A stretch of 41,371 bases of DNA from the NCBI GenBank assembly GCA_020846655.1, contig JADLDL010000289.1:1-41371 (forward strand), in the 5' to 3' direction. Positions 16,732 to 25,490 of the stretch are shown here, in pieces (the first letter of the stretch is position 1; each line of letters begins with the position of its first letter). The notes under the pieces were generated by a model. The model was not told the origin of the DNA and did no database searches. It saw nothing but the letters and a program-made list of their open reading frames with translations. The DNA is from Saprospiraceae bacterium. GTDB taxonomy: Bacteria; Bacteroidota; Bacteroidia; Chitinophagales; Saprospiraceae. The position numbers and the translations under genes were made by a program.

Positions 16732-18780
16732 ATGTCCAAACAACTCTATCTGTCAGCCCTGCTCATTGCGGGCCTTTATTCCCTGAGCGCCCAAACAGCC
16801 TGGTACCTCGAAAAAGTGGATTCAAATTTATGGAAGAAGATTCAAAGCGGGGCAAGCGCCGAGTTTTTGGTCATCCTGAGCGAACAGGCCGATGTGCGCG
16901 GCGCCGAACGGTTTCGGAAAAAAGAGGACAAAGGCCGGTACGTGTATGAAACCCTGCTTGCCACCGCCGAACGCAGCCAAACACCCGTGCGGGAGCGGCT
17001 CCGCCAGGCCGGCGCTCCGGTCCAGTCGTTCTGGATCATCAACAGTATCTGGTCGGCAGGCCGCTTCGAACTCGTACTCGAACTGGCAGACATGCCCGAA
17101 GTCGCCCGGGTGGAAGACAACCCTACCTGGCACCTCAGCCGCCCACCGGAGGCGGATCTGGAGCCGCCGGTGCCCGACCGCACCTTCACCGCAGGCTCCT
17201 GGGGGCTCACCCAAATCAATGCCGACGACGTCTGGAACCTGGGCTATACCGGCGCCGGCGTGGTGGTGGGCGGACAGGATACCGGCTACGAATGGGAACA
17301 CCCTGCCCTAAAAGACAAATACCGAGGCTGGGACGGCACCGCCGTAGACCACAACTACAGTTGGCACGACGCCATCCATGCCATTATTGGGACCGGCAGC
17401 AATTCCTGCGGCCTCAACCTGATGGCTCCCTGCGACGATAATTTTCACGGCACACATACCATGGGCACGATGGTGGGCAGCACCAGCAGCAACTACGCCG
17501 TGGGCGTAGCGCCCGATGCCCAGTGGATCGGCTGCCGCAACATGGAAGAAGGCGACGGCACGCCCGCCACCTACATCGAGTGTTTCCAGTGGCTGGCCGC
17601 ACCCACCAACCTGAACAATGCCAATGCCAACCCCGCGCTGGCACCGCATGTGATCAACAACTCCTGGGGCTGCCCGCCCTCGGAAGGCTGCAACAGTTCC
17701 AACTTTGCCACCATGGAGACGGTGATTACCAACGTGCAAGCCTCGGGCATCCTGGTCGTTACCTCAGCCGGCAATACGGGCCCGGGCTGCTCCACGGTGA
17801 GCGACCCGCCTTCGATCTACAGCGTGAGTTTTGCCGTAGGCGCTACCAATTCCAGCGACGGTATTTCCAACTTTAGCAGCCGGGGGCCGATTACGGTGTA
17901 TGGCCCGGCCAACCTGAAAAAACCCAACGTCAGCGCGCCCGGTGAAGGCATCTATTCCACATATGGTTCTGATAATAATTCCGGCACCTATGGGTTCACT
18001 ACCCTGAACGGTACCAGTATGGCCGGCCCCCATGTGGCGGGCCTGGCGGCCCTGGTCATGTCGGCCCGGCCCGATCTGATCGGTCAGGTCGGGGCACTCA
18101 AAACCCTGATCCAAACCACCTGTACTCCGCGTTATGCCACAGCACCGTTTTGCGGTGGCGACAACAATTCAACCTTGCCCAACAACGTCTACGGCTACGG
18201 CCGGGTGGATGCCCTGGCGGCCGTCAATGCAGCCCTGGCTCTGCCGGTCGAACTGCTGTCGTTCAGCGTTGAAGCCCAAGGCCAAACCGCCCTGCTCCAT
18301 TGGGCCACCGCCACCGAAACCAATTGCGCCTGGTTTGAAATCCAGCAGAGCACCGACGCGGTGCATTGGACCAGCCTCGGCAAAGTGGCCTGTTCGGCAC
18401 TCAGCCACAGCCTGACCCACTACGACTATACTGATGCCGCACCGGCCCCAGGTCTGAATTACTACCGGCTCAAACAAATTGATCTTTCCGGCTCGTATAT
18501 GTTCAGTTCGATCGTTTCCCTGCGGTTTGGTGCTGCCGGCGTTCAACTGCGCGTAGCCGCCCACACCCAGCGGGGCGAAGCATTTTTTGAGGTGCTGGGC
18601 GCCGCTTCCGGCGAAACCTGGCGGCTTGCGGTGATCGCTGCCGATGGCCGCGAACTGCTCTCTACCGATATCGAAACCATGCGCACCCTGGCCTTTCCCG
18701 ATTTGCCGCACGGCGTCTATCCTGTGCTCCTGCGCGACGAACGGGGCAAGGTGGTGGCCAGCGGCAAAATGGTGTGGTAG
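16732..18780 (+). CDS. Secreted subtilisin-like serine protease (S8) with T9SS-type C-terminus
   Basis: A predicted exported endopeptidase of 682 residues. ATG 16732 (MSKQLYLSALLIAGLYSLSA) gives a clean signal peptide; the frame is open 93 bases further upstream but without a signal-like start. An inhibitor-I9-like propeptide region occupies ~25-135. The catalytic triad is visible: Asp183 in GGQDTGYEWEHP, His239 in FHGTHTMGTMVG and Ser429 in LNGTSMAGPHVAGLAAL. Oxyanion Asn is in TSAGNTGPG. After the protease domain the usual LPVELLSFSVEAQGQ linker leads to a T9SS-like tail ending in LPHGVYPVLLRDERGKVVASGKMVW; the PNP motif seen in many such tails is absent. It is divergent from the ECF sigma gene across 237 bp. 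Confidence 0.94.
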   Translation: MSKQLYLSALLIAGLYSLSAQTAWYLEKVDSNLWKKIQSGASAEFLVILSEQADVRGAERFRKKEDKGRYVYETLLATAERSQTPVRERLRQAGAPVQSFWIINSIWSAGRFELVLELADMPEVARVEDNPTWHLSRPPEADLEPPVPDRTFTAGSWGLTQINADDVWNLGYTGAGVVVGGQDTGYEWEHPALKDKYRGWDGTAVDHNYSWHDAIHAIIGTGSNSCGLNLMAPCDDNFHGTHTMGTMVGSTSSNYAVGVAPDAQWIGCRNMEEGDGTPATYIECFQWLAAPTNLNNANANPALAPHVINNSWGCPPSEGCNSSNFATMETVITNVQASGILVVTSAGNTGPGCSTVSDPPSIYSVSFAVGATNSSDGISNFSSRGPITVYGPANLKKPNVSAPGEGIYSTYGSDNNSGTYGFTTLNGTSMAGPHVAGLAALVMSARPDLIGQVGALKTLIQTTCTPRYATAPFCGGDNNSTLPNNVYGYGRVDALAAVNAALALPVELLSFSVEAQGQTALLHWATATETNCAWFEIQQSTDAVHWTSLGKVACSALSHSLTHYDYTDAAPAPGLNYYRLKQIDLSGSYMFSSIVSLRFGAAGVQLRVAAHTQRGEAFFEVLGAASGETWRLAVIAADGRELLSTDIETMRTLAFPDLPHGVYPVLLRDERGKVVASGKMVW

Positions 18781-18800
18781 CCAACAGGCGCCTGTAGTAT

Positions 18801-19718
18801 TTAAAATTTCGGCCAAAACCGGGGCACGCGGCGCTGGTATTCGGCGTAGTCCGGGTATTTCTCCGAAGAAATTTTCTCGCTGAAATCCGAACTGCCGAGA
18901 AACAACAGCAGCAGCAAAATGCCGCCGGTCAGCGACCAGTTGAGCCAACGGCCGGTGGCGGCTACACTGAACAGGTAAAAACTCAGCCAAATGGCTTGTT
19001 CGGCGGCGTAGTTGGGGTGGCGGACCCGACCCCAAAGCCCGCTGCTGCAAAACCCCCGCGCATAGGGTTCGCCCAACGCCTCACCCGCCCGGCGGCGGCG
19101 GTATTTTTCTGTTTGAAAATTCCACTGTTGCTGGTCAGCCACGGTTTCGAGCACAATAAAGCCGAGCATCAGGGCTGCGGCGAGCCAGTCCAGCGCGTTC
19201 AACGGCCGGGCTTGCCCCTGCCAGGCGACGATGATGGGCAGGGTAAACAACAGGATCAGCGTGTTTTGATACAGGGAAATAAAAAACAAATTGAAGGCCG
19301 CCCAGGACAAACGCCGGCGCATCCAGGGGTTTTGCTCCCGCAAAACGGCCCAGCGGTAATCCTCCTCGCCGCGCCAGGGAATCCAGTGGTAGCCGCCCCG
19401 CCGGCTGAAATTGTAGGTCAGGCGCAGCCCCCAAAGACTAACCAGCACCGCCATCAGCGTACAGCGCGCATCAAAACCGGCCTGCGCCGCCACATACCAA
19501 CTGTAGCCAATGGGCAGGAGGCTCCAGAGTTTGTCGACCTGGCTGTAGTTGCGCGTGATTTCACTGACAACAAAACAAGTGAGCGCCACGGTGACCATAG
19601 CCGTAAATAAACTCCGGACAGTGGTCCATTGCGCGGGGCTCAGCGGAGCGTCGTAGTAGAACGCCACGACCGGCAGCGCCACGAGGGTAGCAATAAGAAT
19701 CAGGATGGTGCGAAGCAT
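18801..19718 (-). CDS. DUF1295 / steroid 5-alpha-reductase-like membrane protein
   Basis: A 305-residue polytopic inner-membrane protein with about seven hydrophobic helices. The C-terminal half has the family hallmarks: WNFQTEKYRRRRAGEALGEP (NADPH-binding region of DUF1295 and related isoprenylcysteine methyltransferase/steroid-reductase folds), GFCSSGLWGRVRHPNYAAEQ with the conserved R-H-P-N-Y, and SEKYPDYAEYQRRVPRFWP at the end. These show membership of the DUF1295 family; the substrate is unknown. It converges on the subtilase gene (20-bp gap) and has its own probable promoter upstream. Confidence 0.9.
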   Translation of the reverse strand: MLRTILILIATLVALPVVAFYYDAPLSPAQWTTVRSLFTAMVTVALTCFVVSEITRNYSQVDKLWSLLPIGYSWYVAAQAGFDARCTLMAVLVSLWGLRLTYNFSRRGGYHWIPWRGEEDYRWAVLREQNPWMRRRLSWAAFNLFFISLYQNTLILLFTLPIIVAWQGQARPLNALDWLAAALMLGFIVLETVADQQQWNFQTEKYRRRRAGEALGEPYARGFCSSGLWGRVRHPNYAAEQAIWLSFYLFSVAATGRWLNWSLTGGILLLLLFLGSSDFSEKISSEKYPDYAEYQRRVPRFWPKF

Positions 19719-19734
19719 GACGGGTTTTTATGGG

Positions 19735-19742
19735 CAAAAATA
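19735..19742 (-). promoter_or_regulatory. Candidate -7 promoter box for the DUF1295 gene
   Basis: On the minus strand this reads TATTTTTG, fitting TAnnTTTG. It lies 17 bases upstream of the ATG at 19718, so the leader would be only about 10 bases. No TTTG box is visible at the usual -33 spacing, which lowers confidence. Confidence 0.35.
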
Positions 19743-19793
19743 CATTTCCCCGGCACTTTCCGGCTTGGTTTGTGGCCAGGCCCCTGGCGGGCA

Positions 19794-20507
19794 TCAAAAC
19801 ACCCGGCTCAGCACAGCCTCCTTGTAGTTGGCCCCGATAGGCAGCCGTTCGGCGCCCACCTGTACAAAATTGCCGTCGAGGGCGTCGATTTTAGGAATGG
19901 AGACCATGTACGATTTGTGGATCCGGATAAAACGCTCCGGCGGCAGGCTGTCTTCCAGGCTTTTCAGCGAGTTCAAGGACAAGATCCGACCCTGTGGCGT
20001 ATGAAAGGCCACGTACTCGCGCATGCTCTGGATGTAGAGAATATCGTCAAATTTCAGGCGGTGCACCTTGTGGTCGGCTTTGACCAGCACGTACTCTTTG
20101 CCCGGCGCGGCCCCATCGGCGGCGGCGGGGGCACCGGCCGTGCGGGCCTGCACCAGGGCGATGGCTTTGTTTACCGCCAGTAAAAAACGCTCGAAGGGGA
20201 AGGGTTTGAGCAGGTAGTCCGTCACGTCGAGGGCGTAGCCGTCGAGGGCATATTCGGAGTAGGCGGTGGTGAAGATCACGACCGGTTTGTGGGTCAGGGT
20301 GCGCAGGAATTCGATGCCGGTGAGCTCAGGCATCTGGATGTCGAGAAACAGCAGGTCGATGTGTTGCTGCTGGAGCAGGGCCATGGCCTCCAGGGGATTG
20401 GCGCAAGCGGCCACGAGTTCGAGTTGAGGGAGCCGGCCGATGTAGTTTTGGAGCAGGGCGCGCGCCAGTTCTTCGTCGTCGACCACCAGGCAACGGATGG
20501 GTTTCAT
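19794..20507 (-). CDS. LytTR-family response regulator
   Basis: A 237-residue transcriptional regulator of the LytR/AlgR type. The receiver domain (1-~120) has acidic pocket residues Asp10/Asp11 (LVVDDEE), the phospho-acceptor Asp56 (LFLDIQMPEL), the Thr switch in FTTAYSEYAL and Lys in YLLKPFPFERF. After an Ala-rich linker comes the LytTR DNA-binding domain (~140-237) with VLVKADHKVHRLKFDDILYI, RILSLNSLKSLEDSLPPERF and IRIHKSYMVSI. It overlaps its kinase gene by 4 bases (ATGA), so the two form a translationally coupled two-component system. Confidence 0.96.
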   Translation of the reverse strand: MKPIRCLVVDDEELARALLQNYIGRLPQLELVAACANPLEAMALLQQQHIDLLFLDIQMPELTGIEFLRTLTHKPVVIFTTAYSEYALDGYALDVTDYLLKPFPFERFLLAVNKAIALVQARTAGAPAAADGAAPGKEYVLVKADHKVHRLKFDDILYIQSMREYVAFHTPQGRILSLNSLKSLEDSLPPERFIRIHKSYMVSIPKIDALDGNFVQVGAERLPIGANYKEAVLSRVF

Positions 20508-21553
20508 GCCAGTTCGATGGTTAGGGTGACGGAAAATTGCTCCGGGCCGGCTTCGATGTTCAGGTCGTGGCGGCCGGGGTAGAGCAGTTCCAGTTGGCGG
20601 CGCACGTTGTGCAGGCCGATGCCGCCGGCCTGGTCTTTGGTGTAGCCGGCGCCGGGCTGGCTGTTTTTTACCTGAAATACCAGTTGCTCGGCCGAGGTGT
20701 GCAGGTGAATCCGAATCCAGCCTTTGGCCAGGTCTTCTATTTTGCTGTGTTTGAACGCATTTTCAACAAATGGAATCAGCAACATGGGCGCAATGGGGAG
20801 GCGGGGCCGGCTTTCGTCGAGGTCCACCTCCACGTTGAGGCCCCTGCTGTCTTTGAGCAGGTGCAGATCTATGAAATTCCGCAGGTATTCGATTTCCTGG
20901 CCCAGCAGTACCCGGTCGTTTTTGCATTCGTAGAGCATGTAGCGGAGCATGCCGGAGAGTTTGATGAGGTTGTCGGGCGCCTGGTCGGATTTGATGACGG
21001 TGAGGGCGTAAATATTGTTCAGGGCGTTGAACAGGAAATGGGGGTTGATTTGTGATTTCAGGAACTTCAGTTCGGCTTCCAGTTTTTCATTGCGCAACTC
21101 GGTGGCTTCCTGTTCCTTGCGGTTGGCAAAGGCGGTCACCTGGAACAAGGCGCTGCCGATCAGGGCGGTAAAAAACGGCATGGCCATACCAATGTACCGC
21201 ATGCTGCGCCAGCCGGGGTTGTTGTGTCCGCCCGGTTTGTTGCCGGCGCCCGGTGGGCGGTTGAAATATTCGGCCCAGGGGGCGGCATCCCAGTCGAGCA
21301 GGAGGGTGACGGCCACCACCAGCAGCAAGCCGGCGAGTATGTAGAGCCCTTGTTTTTTGTTAAAATAAAAACGGGGCAGGAGAATTTCCATGTTCAAGCC
21401 AACCACCAGGGCAATGCCAGCCAGCACCACGGCGCTGCGCACGGCGAGGCGCTCGGGGTTGTCCCAACTGCCTTGCAGGATACTGGGCACCAGTACCCAA
21501 AGGGCGCCCCAGAACAGAATTTGCAATCCGGTGTTTCGTCGTGGTACCAACAT
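20504..21553 (-). CDS. LytS-type sensor histidine kinase (His_kinase family)
   Basis: Inner-membrane kinase for the adjacent LytTR regulator; 349 residues from ATG 21553 (an in-frame TTG at 21571 would add six). About four hydrophobic helices lie in residues 10-140, with no recognisable large sensor domain. The phospho-acceptor His172 is in the signature QINPHFLFNALNNIYAL. The ATPase part shows PIAPMLLIPFVENAFKHS (N box) and GIGLHNVRRQLELLYPG (G box). The kinase is divergent from the Spy-like/β-barrel genes across 230 bp, which makes these candidate targets. Confidence 0.95.
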   Translation of the reverse strand: MLVPRRNTGLQILFWGALWVLVPSILQGSWDNPERLAVRSAVVLAGIALVVGLNMEILLPRFYFNKKQGLYILAGLLLVVAVTLLLDWDAAPWAEYFNRPPGAGNKPGGHNNPGWRSMRYIGMAMPFFTALIGSALFQVTAFANRKEQEATELRNEKLEAELKFLKSQINPHFLFNALNNIYALTVIKSDQAPDNLIKLSGMLRYMLYECKNDRVLLGQEIEYLRNFIDLHLLKDSRGLNVEVDLDESRPRLPIAPMLLIPFVENAFKHSKIEDLAKGWIRIHLHTSAEQLVFQVKNSQPGAGYTKDQAGGIGLHNVRRQLELLYPGRHDLNIEAGPEQFSVTLTIELA

Positions 21554-21690
21554 GCTGGCAAAGGTGCTCAATAGCCGTCAGCCGCCCAATTTTTCTCCAT
21601 CAACCCCGCGTTTTTCTCATCGAAATGCCCGCTTTGCCCTACCAAGGTCGGACAGACCGGTTCATAGAGGTTTCAGGGGCGTTCATTGAA

Positions 21691-21698
21691 TAATTTTG
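21691..21698 (+). promoter_or_regulatory. Candidate -7 promoter box for the Spy-like gene
   Basis: TAATTTTG matches TAnnTTTG, 85 bases upstream of the last base before ATG 21784. A one-mismatch -33 element (TTTC, 21671-21674) lies about 16-20 bases upstream. It would give a leader of about 75-80 bases and would exclude translation from the in-frame codon at 21724 only if the leader is untranslated. Confidence 0.4.
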
Positions 21699-21783
21699 AA
21701 CCCCCGTTGCGCCCACCCCACCTTTGTCCCGGAAATCACACCCCCGATACCTCGTTTTCCACCATTTAAACACTCCAACACAC

Positions 21784-22254
21784 ATGCGTACTTTCGTAAA
21801 AATGACCGCAGCCGCGTTGTTGCTCCTGACCGCCGCAGCCCTCCAGGCCCAACCGGGCGGAGGCCCCGGCCGGATGAGCCCCGAGCAACGCGCCGAGCAA
21901 CAAACCACCAACATGACGGAGCAATTGTCGCTCTCCGAAGCCCAGAGCTCCAAAGTGGGCGAAATCAACCTCAAATACGCCCAAAAAATGAAGGAACTTC
22001 GTGCTTCCGCCGACGGCGACCGCGACGCTATGCGCGCGGCGATGGGTACCATCCGCCAGGAACAGGACGCTGAACTACAAACGGTGCTCACGCAAGACCA
22101 GTGGAAAAAATGGGACGCCTACCGCCAGGAACAACGCGCCAACTTGGGCGGCGGCAACCCGCCACCGCCACCTGCCGATGCGCCACCGCCGTCCGATTCG
22201 GGTAAAAAATCCAAAAAGAAAAAAGGACAAACCACGAAGGAGGAGAAAATGTAA
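21784..22254 (+). CDS. Small periplasmic Spy/DUF4890-like protein
   Basis: Encodes 156 residues from ATG 21784; the frame extends to 21724, but the signal peptide begins here (MRTFVKMTAAALLLLTAAAL, cut after LQAQ). The mature part is helical and charged: SPEQRAEQQTTNMTEQLSLS, KVGEINLKYAQKMKELRAS and LQTVLTQDQWKKWDAYRQEQ. This is the layout of LTXXQ/Spy/CpxP-like periplasmic proteins (chaperone or stress sensor), annotated in Bacteroidota as DUF4890-type. The tail has a Pro run (PPPPPADAPPP) and a Lys-rich end (KKSKKKKG). The stop codon lies within an ATGTAA-type low-complexity repeat. It precedes the outer-membrane protein gene by 234 bp and may share its regulation. Confidence 0.82.
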   Translation: MRTFVKMTAAALLLLTAAALQAQPGGGPGRMSPEQRAEQQTTNMTEQLSLSEAQSSKVGEINLKYAQKMKELRASADGDRDAMRAAMGTIRQEQDAELQTVLTQDQWKKWDAYRQEQRANLGGGNPPPPPADAPPPSDSGKKSKKKKGQTTKEEKM

Positions 22255-22280
22255 AAGTCAAAATGTAAGATGTAAAATGT

Positions 22281-22438
22281 AAAAGGGTGGGTACGGCGTA
22301 TGGTGTGGGTTGTGGCTTTTCGCCACCGGACTTGTGCTGCCGCCGCCCCTTTTCTACATTTTACATCTTAATTCTATTTGACGCAATGCCTTGTGGCGCA
22401 AAGCCACAACCCACGCCATGCGCCGTACCCACCCTTTT
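22281..22438. repeat. 158-bp inverted repeat with 45-bp arms between two exported-protein genes
   Basis: Arms 22281-22325 and 22394-22438 are reverse complements with three mismatches in 45 bases; the core runs AAAAGGGTGGGTACGGCG. Both arms are flanked outside by TTTTACATTTTACAT-like hexad repeats in opposite orientation (22250-22280 and 22437-22471), so the whole structure covers about 220 bp. The left flank overlaps the stop codon of the Spy-like gene, and the right flank ends 18 bases before the ATG at 22489. The structure could stall transcription between the two genes or, as RNA, alter translation of the second. Confidence 0.85.
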
Positions 22439-22488
22439 ACATCTTGACTTTTACATTTTACATTTTACATTTCCTCCCGCCTTCTGTC

Positions 22489-25353
22489 ATGAAATATTTC
22501 GCGTTTTTCGTTTTGTTGTGCACTGCCCCGATGCTCGGCGCCCAGACCTTCTCCATCAGCGGCCGGGTGCTCGATGCCAGCCAGCAGGGGCTCCCGGGGG
22601 CTACTGTTTCGCTGCAATACCCTTGGGGAGATCCTGTGAAAAATGCCAGTACGGACCCCGAGGGCCGCTTTGAGTTCAAAGGCGTTGGAAAAGGCGGCTA
22701 CAAAATAGTCGTGACGGCGATGGGCTTCAAGCGCCTGCTGCAAGAAGTCACGCTTTCCAACGCCGATGCCCAGGTGGGCAACCTGCTGCTGGAAGAAGAT
22801 GCGGTGTTGCTGAACGGCGTCGACATCAAAAGTACTGTACCCACTGCCCAGCAAAAAGGCGATACGATCGAATTCAACTCGGCGGCCTTCAAAGTGATGA
22901 AAGACGCCAACGCCGATGAATTGATTGAAAAATTGCCTTCTGTGACGAATGAAAACGGCACGCTTAAGGCCCAGGGCGAAAACATAGGCCAGGTACTGGT
23001 GGATGGCAAGCCTTTTTTTGGCAATGATCCCACCGCTGCGCTCAAAAGTCTGCCGGCTGAAGTGATCGACAAAATCCAAATCTTCGACCAGCAAAGCGAA
23101 CAGGCGCAGTTTACCGGCTTCAACGACGGCAACACCACCAAAACGATCAACATCGTGACCAAAACCGGGATGCGCAACGGCCAGTTCGGCAAGGTGTATG
23201 CCGGCTATGGCTACGAAGACAAATACCAGGCCGGCGGCAATTTCAATTTCTTCGACGGCGACCGCCGCATCTCGCTGATCGGCATGAGCAACAACATCAA
23301 CGTCCAAAACTTCTCTTCCGACGATATCCTGGGCGTCATGGGCTCTTCGGGCGGCGGTGGCAACCGCCCACGCGGCGGCGGCGGAATGGGCGGTGGCGGC
23401 ACGCGCCCGCCCGGCGGCGGCGGTGGTGGCGAATTTTTAGTGCGGCCGCAAGGCGGCATTGCCACCACCCACGCCCTCGGACTCAATTATTCCGACAAAT
23501 GGGGCGCCAAACTGGACGTCAGCGCCAGTTATTTTTTTAACAACAGCCAAAGCGACGCCGAAAAAGCCACTTACCGGCAATACCTGAACAACGGCGAGCC
23601 GGCGCAGTTTTATGCCGAAAATAGCCTCACGCAAAGCGACAACCTCAACCACCGCCTCAATGCCCGCCTGGAGTTCAAACCCGACAGCATGAACTCCTTC
23701 CTGCTGCGGCCCCGCCTCACCATCCAGCAAAACGAAGGCCTGTCCAGCACCCTGGGCCAAACCACCCGCAACAGCCTCCTGCTCAGCGAAACCAACAATG
23801 CCTTTGGCAGCGACCTGGATGGCGTCAATTTCAGCAATACCCTGCTGTGGCGCCACAAATTCAACAAAAAAGGCCGCACCCTGTCGGCGGACCTCTCCTC
23901 GGGCTACGCCCCGAAAAAAGGCAGCAGCACGCTTCAGTCAATCGACCAATATTTCAGCGGACAAGCCGTGGTCGACAGCCTCGACCAGCGCTCCAACCTG
24001 GACCTCCGCAGTTGGAATGCCGCCGGCAACCTCGAATGGACCGAGCCCCTGGGCGAGTTCAGCCAACTCCTGCTCAACTACCGCGCCAGCTACCAGCAGG
24101 AGGCTTCCGACAAACTAACCTACGATTTTTTTGCCCCCGACCAGGGCTACACCTTGCTCAACGACCCGCTGAGCAACGTGTTTTCCAACGACTACGTCAC
24201 CCAACAGGCCGGCGCCGGCTATAATTTCGCCAAAGGCCGCGACCTGAATTTCAACCTGCGCGCCAACCTCCAGTGGGCAGAATTGCAAAATGAAAAAACC
24301 TACCCGACGGCCAGCCAATTCGGCCAGCGCTTTTTCAATGTGCTGCCCTCGGCCATGCTGCGCTACAGCCTCGACAAACAACGCAACATCCGGATCTTTT
24401 ACCGCAGCAGCACCCAGTTGCCCACGGTCGAACAACTCCAGGACGTGCTCAACAACAGCAACCCCCTGCAACTCACCGTGGGCAACGCCAACCTGAAACA
24501 ATCGTTCCAGCAAAACCTCTTCCTGCGCTACCAGGCCAACAACCCGGAAACCTCCTCCACCCTGTTTGCGATGGCCGGCGCCGGCTTTACCAACGACTAC
24601 ATCGGCAACGCCACCTACCTGGCCGACAGCGACAACCCCATTTTCCAGCAATACAACGTAGCGCGCGGCGCCCAAATCAGCCGCCCTACCAACCTCGACG
24701 GCTCCTGGAACCTGCGTTCCTACCTGGCCTACGGCCGCCCGGTGAAATGGATCAAAACCAACGCCAACCTCGACCTGGGCTACAACTACACCCGCAGCCC
24801 CGGCCTGCTGAACGACGTGCTCAACTACGCCGGCACCCATACCGTATCGCTCGGGCTCACGTTGGCCAGCAACATCAGCGAAAAAGTGGATTTTACCATC
24901 TCCGCCCGGCCCAGTTGGAACAAGGTGAACAACACCCTCCAAAGCGGCGCCAATACGGAGTACCTGAGCCAAAGTTCGCGGCTCCGCTTCAACTGGATAA
25001 TCGTGGAAGGCTTCGTGCTGCGCACCGACCTCACGCACACGCTGTATTCCGGTTTGTCCGACGATTTCAACCAAAACTATTGGCTCTGGAACCTGGCCAT
25101 CGGCAAAAAAATCTTCAAAAACGAGCGCGGCGAAATCGCACTGGCTGTCAACGACCTGCTCAACCAAAACCGGAACATCCAGCGCAGCATCACGGAAGCC
25201 TACACGGAAGACGTGCAAACCAACGCCCTGCGGCAGTTTGTGATGCTCTCGTTTACGTACAATTTGCGGAATTTCAACTCAGGAAAACAGGCGACCAAAC
25301 GCCCGGCCGAGCCGGGACAGGACTGGGGGCCGCCGCCGTTCATGCGGCAATGA
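22489..25353 (+). CDS. Carboxypeptidase-regulatory-like / outer-membrane β-barrel family protein (TonB-dependent-receptor-like)
   Basis: A predicted outer-membrane protein of 954 residues. ATG 22489 (MKYFAFFVLLCTAPMLGA) gives the signal peptide; the open frame upstream is repeat DNA. Residues ~20-105 form a CarboxypepD_reg-like domain (SISGRVLDASQQGLPGATVS). A plug-like segment follows (ANADELIEKLPSVTNENGTL, GQVLVDGKPFFGNDP, EVIDKIQIFDQQSEQAQFTG). Next is a Gly-rich insertion (nt 23344-23436), then a long β-barrel with aromatic-rich strands, ending near FVMLSFTYNLRNF. This is the layout of the Bacteroidota outer-membrane β-barrel family PF14905. The substrate is not apparent; no SusD partner follows. 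Confidence 0.9.
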   Translation: MKYFAFFVLLCTAPMLGAQTFSISGRVLDASQQGLPGATVSLQYPWGDPVKNASTDPEGRFEFKGVGKGGYKIVVTAMGFKRLLQEVTLSNADAQVGNLLLEEDAVLLNGVDIKSTVPTAQQKGDTIEFNSAAFKVMKDANADELIEKLPSVTNENGTLKAQGENIGQVLVDGKPFFGNDPTAALKSLPAEVIDKIQIFDQQSEQAQFTGFNDGNTTKTINIVTKTGMRNGQFGKVYAGYGYEDKYQAGGNFNFFDGDRRISLIGMSNNINVQNFSSDDILGVMGSSGGGGNRPRGGGGMGGGGTRPPGGGGGGEFLVRPQGGIATTHALGLNYSDKWGAKLDVSASYFFNNSQSDAEKATYRQYLNNGEPAQFYAENSLTQSDNLNHRLNARLEFKPDSMNSFLLRPRLTIQQNEGLSSTLGQTTRNSLLLSETNNAFGSDLDGVNFSNTLLWRHKFNKKGRTLSADLSSGYAPKKGSSTLQSIDQYFSGQAVVDSLDQRSNLDLRSWNAAGNLEWTEPLGEFSQLLLNYRASYQQEASDKLTYDFFAPDQGYTLLNDPLSNVFSNDYVTQQAGAGYNFAKGRDLNFNLRANLQWAELQNEKTYPTASQFGQRFFNVLPSAMLRYSLDKQRNIRIFYRSSTQLPTVEQLQDVLNNSNPLQLTVGNANLKQSFQQNLFLRYQANNPETSSTLFAMAGAGFTNDYIGNATYLADSDNPIFQQYNVARGAQISRPTNLDGSWNLRSYLAYGRPVKWIKTNANLDLGYNYTRSPGLLNDVLNYAGTHTVSLGLTLASNISEKVDFTISARPSWNKVNNTLQSGANTEYLSQSSRLRFNWIIVEGFVLRTDLTHTLYSGLSDDFNQNYWLWNLAIGKKIFKNERGEIALAVNDLLNQNRNIQRSITEAYTEDVQTNALRQFVMLSFTYNLRNFNSGKQATKRPAEPGQDWGPPPFMRQ

Positions 25354-25376
25354 CCAGGGAGGCCGACTCAGAAGTA

Positions 25377-25470
25377 CCTGAACATTGGGTATTGAACAAT
25401 GGGCATTGAACATTTCAATTTTAAAATTTGAAAATGTTCAATGCCCAATTTGCAATGCCCAATGTTCAGG
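25377..25470. repeat. Bidirectional palindrome between convergent genes
   Basis: A 94-bp imperfect palindrome (left half starts CCTGAACATTGGGTATTG, right half ends CAATGCCCAATGTTCAGG) centred on a TTTTAAAA core. It sits between the convergent β-barrel gene (ends 25353) and the E2 gene (ends 25491), where it could act as a terminator in both directions. The arms themselves are built from repeated GGGCATTGAACATT-like units, which also suggests a dispersed repeat family. Confidence 0.8.
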
Positions 25471-25490
25471 CAGGTAACGAGTCAGGCTGC

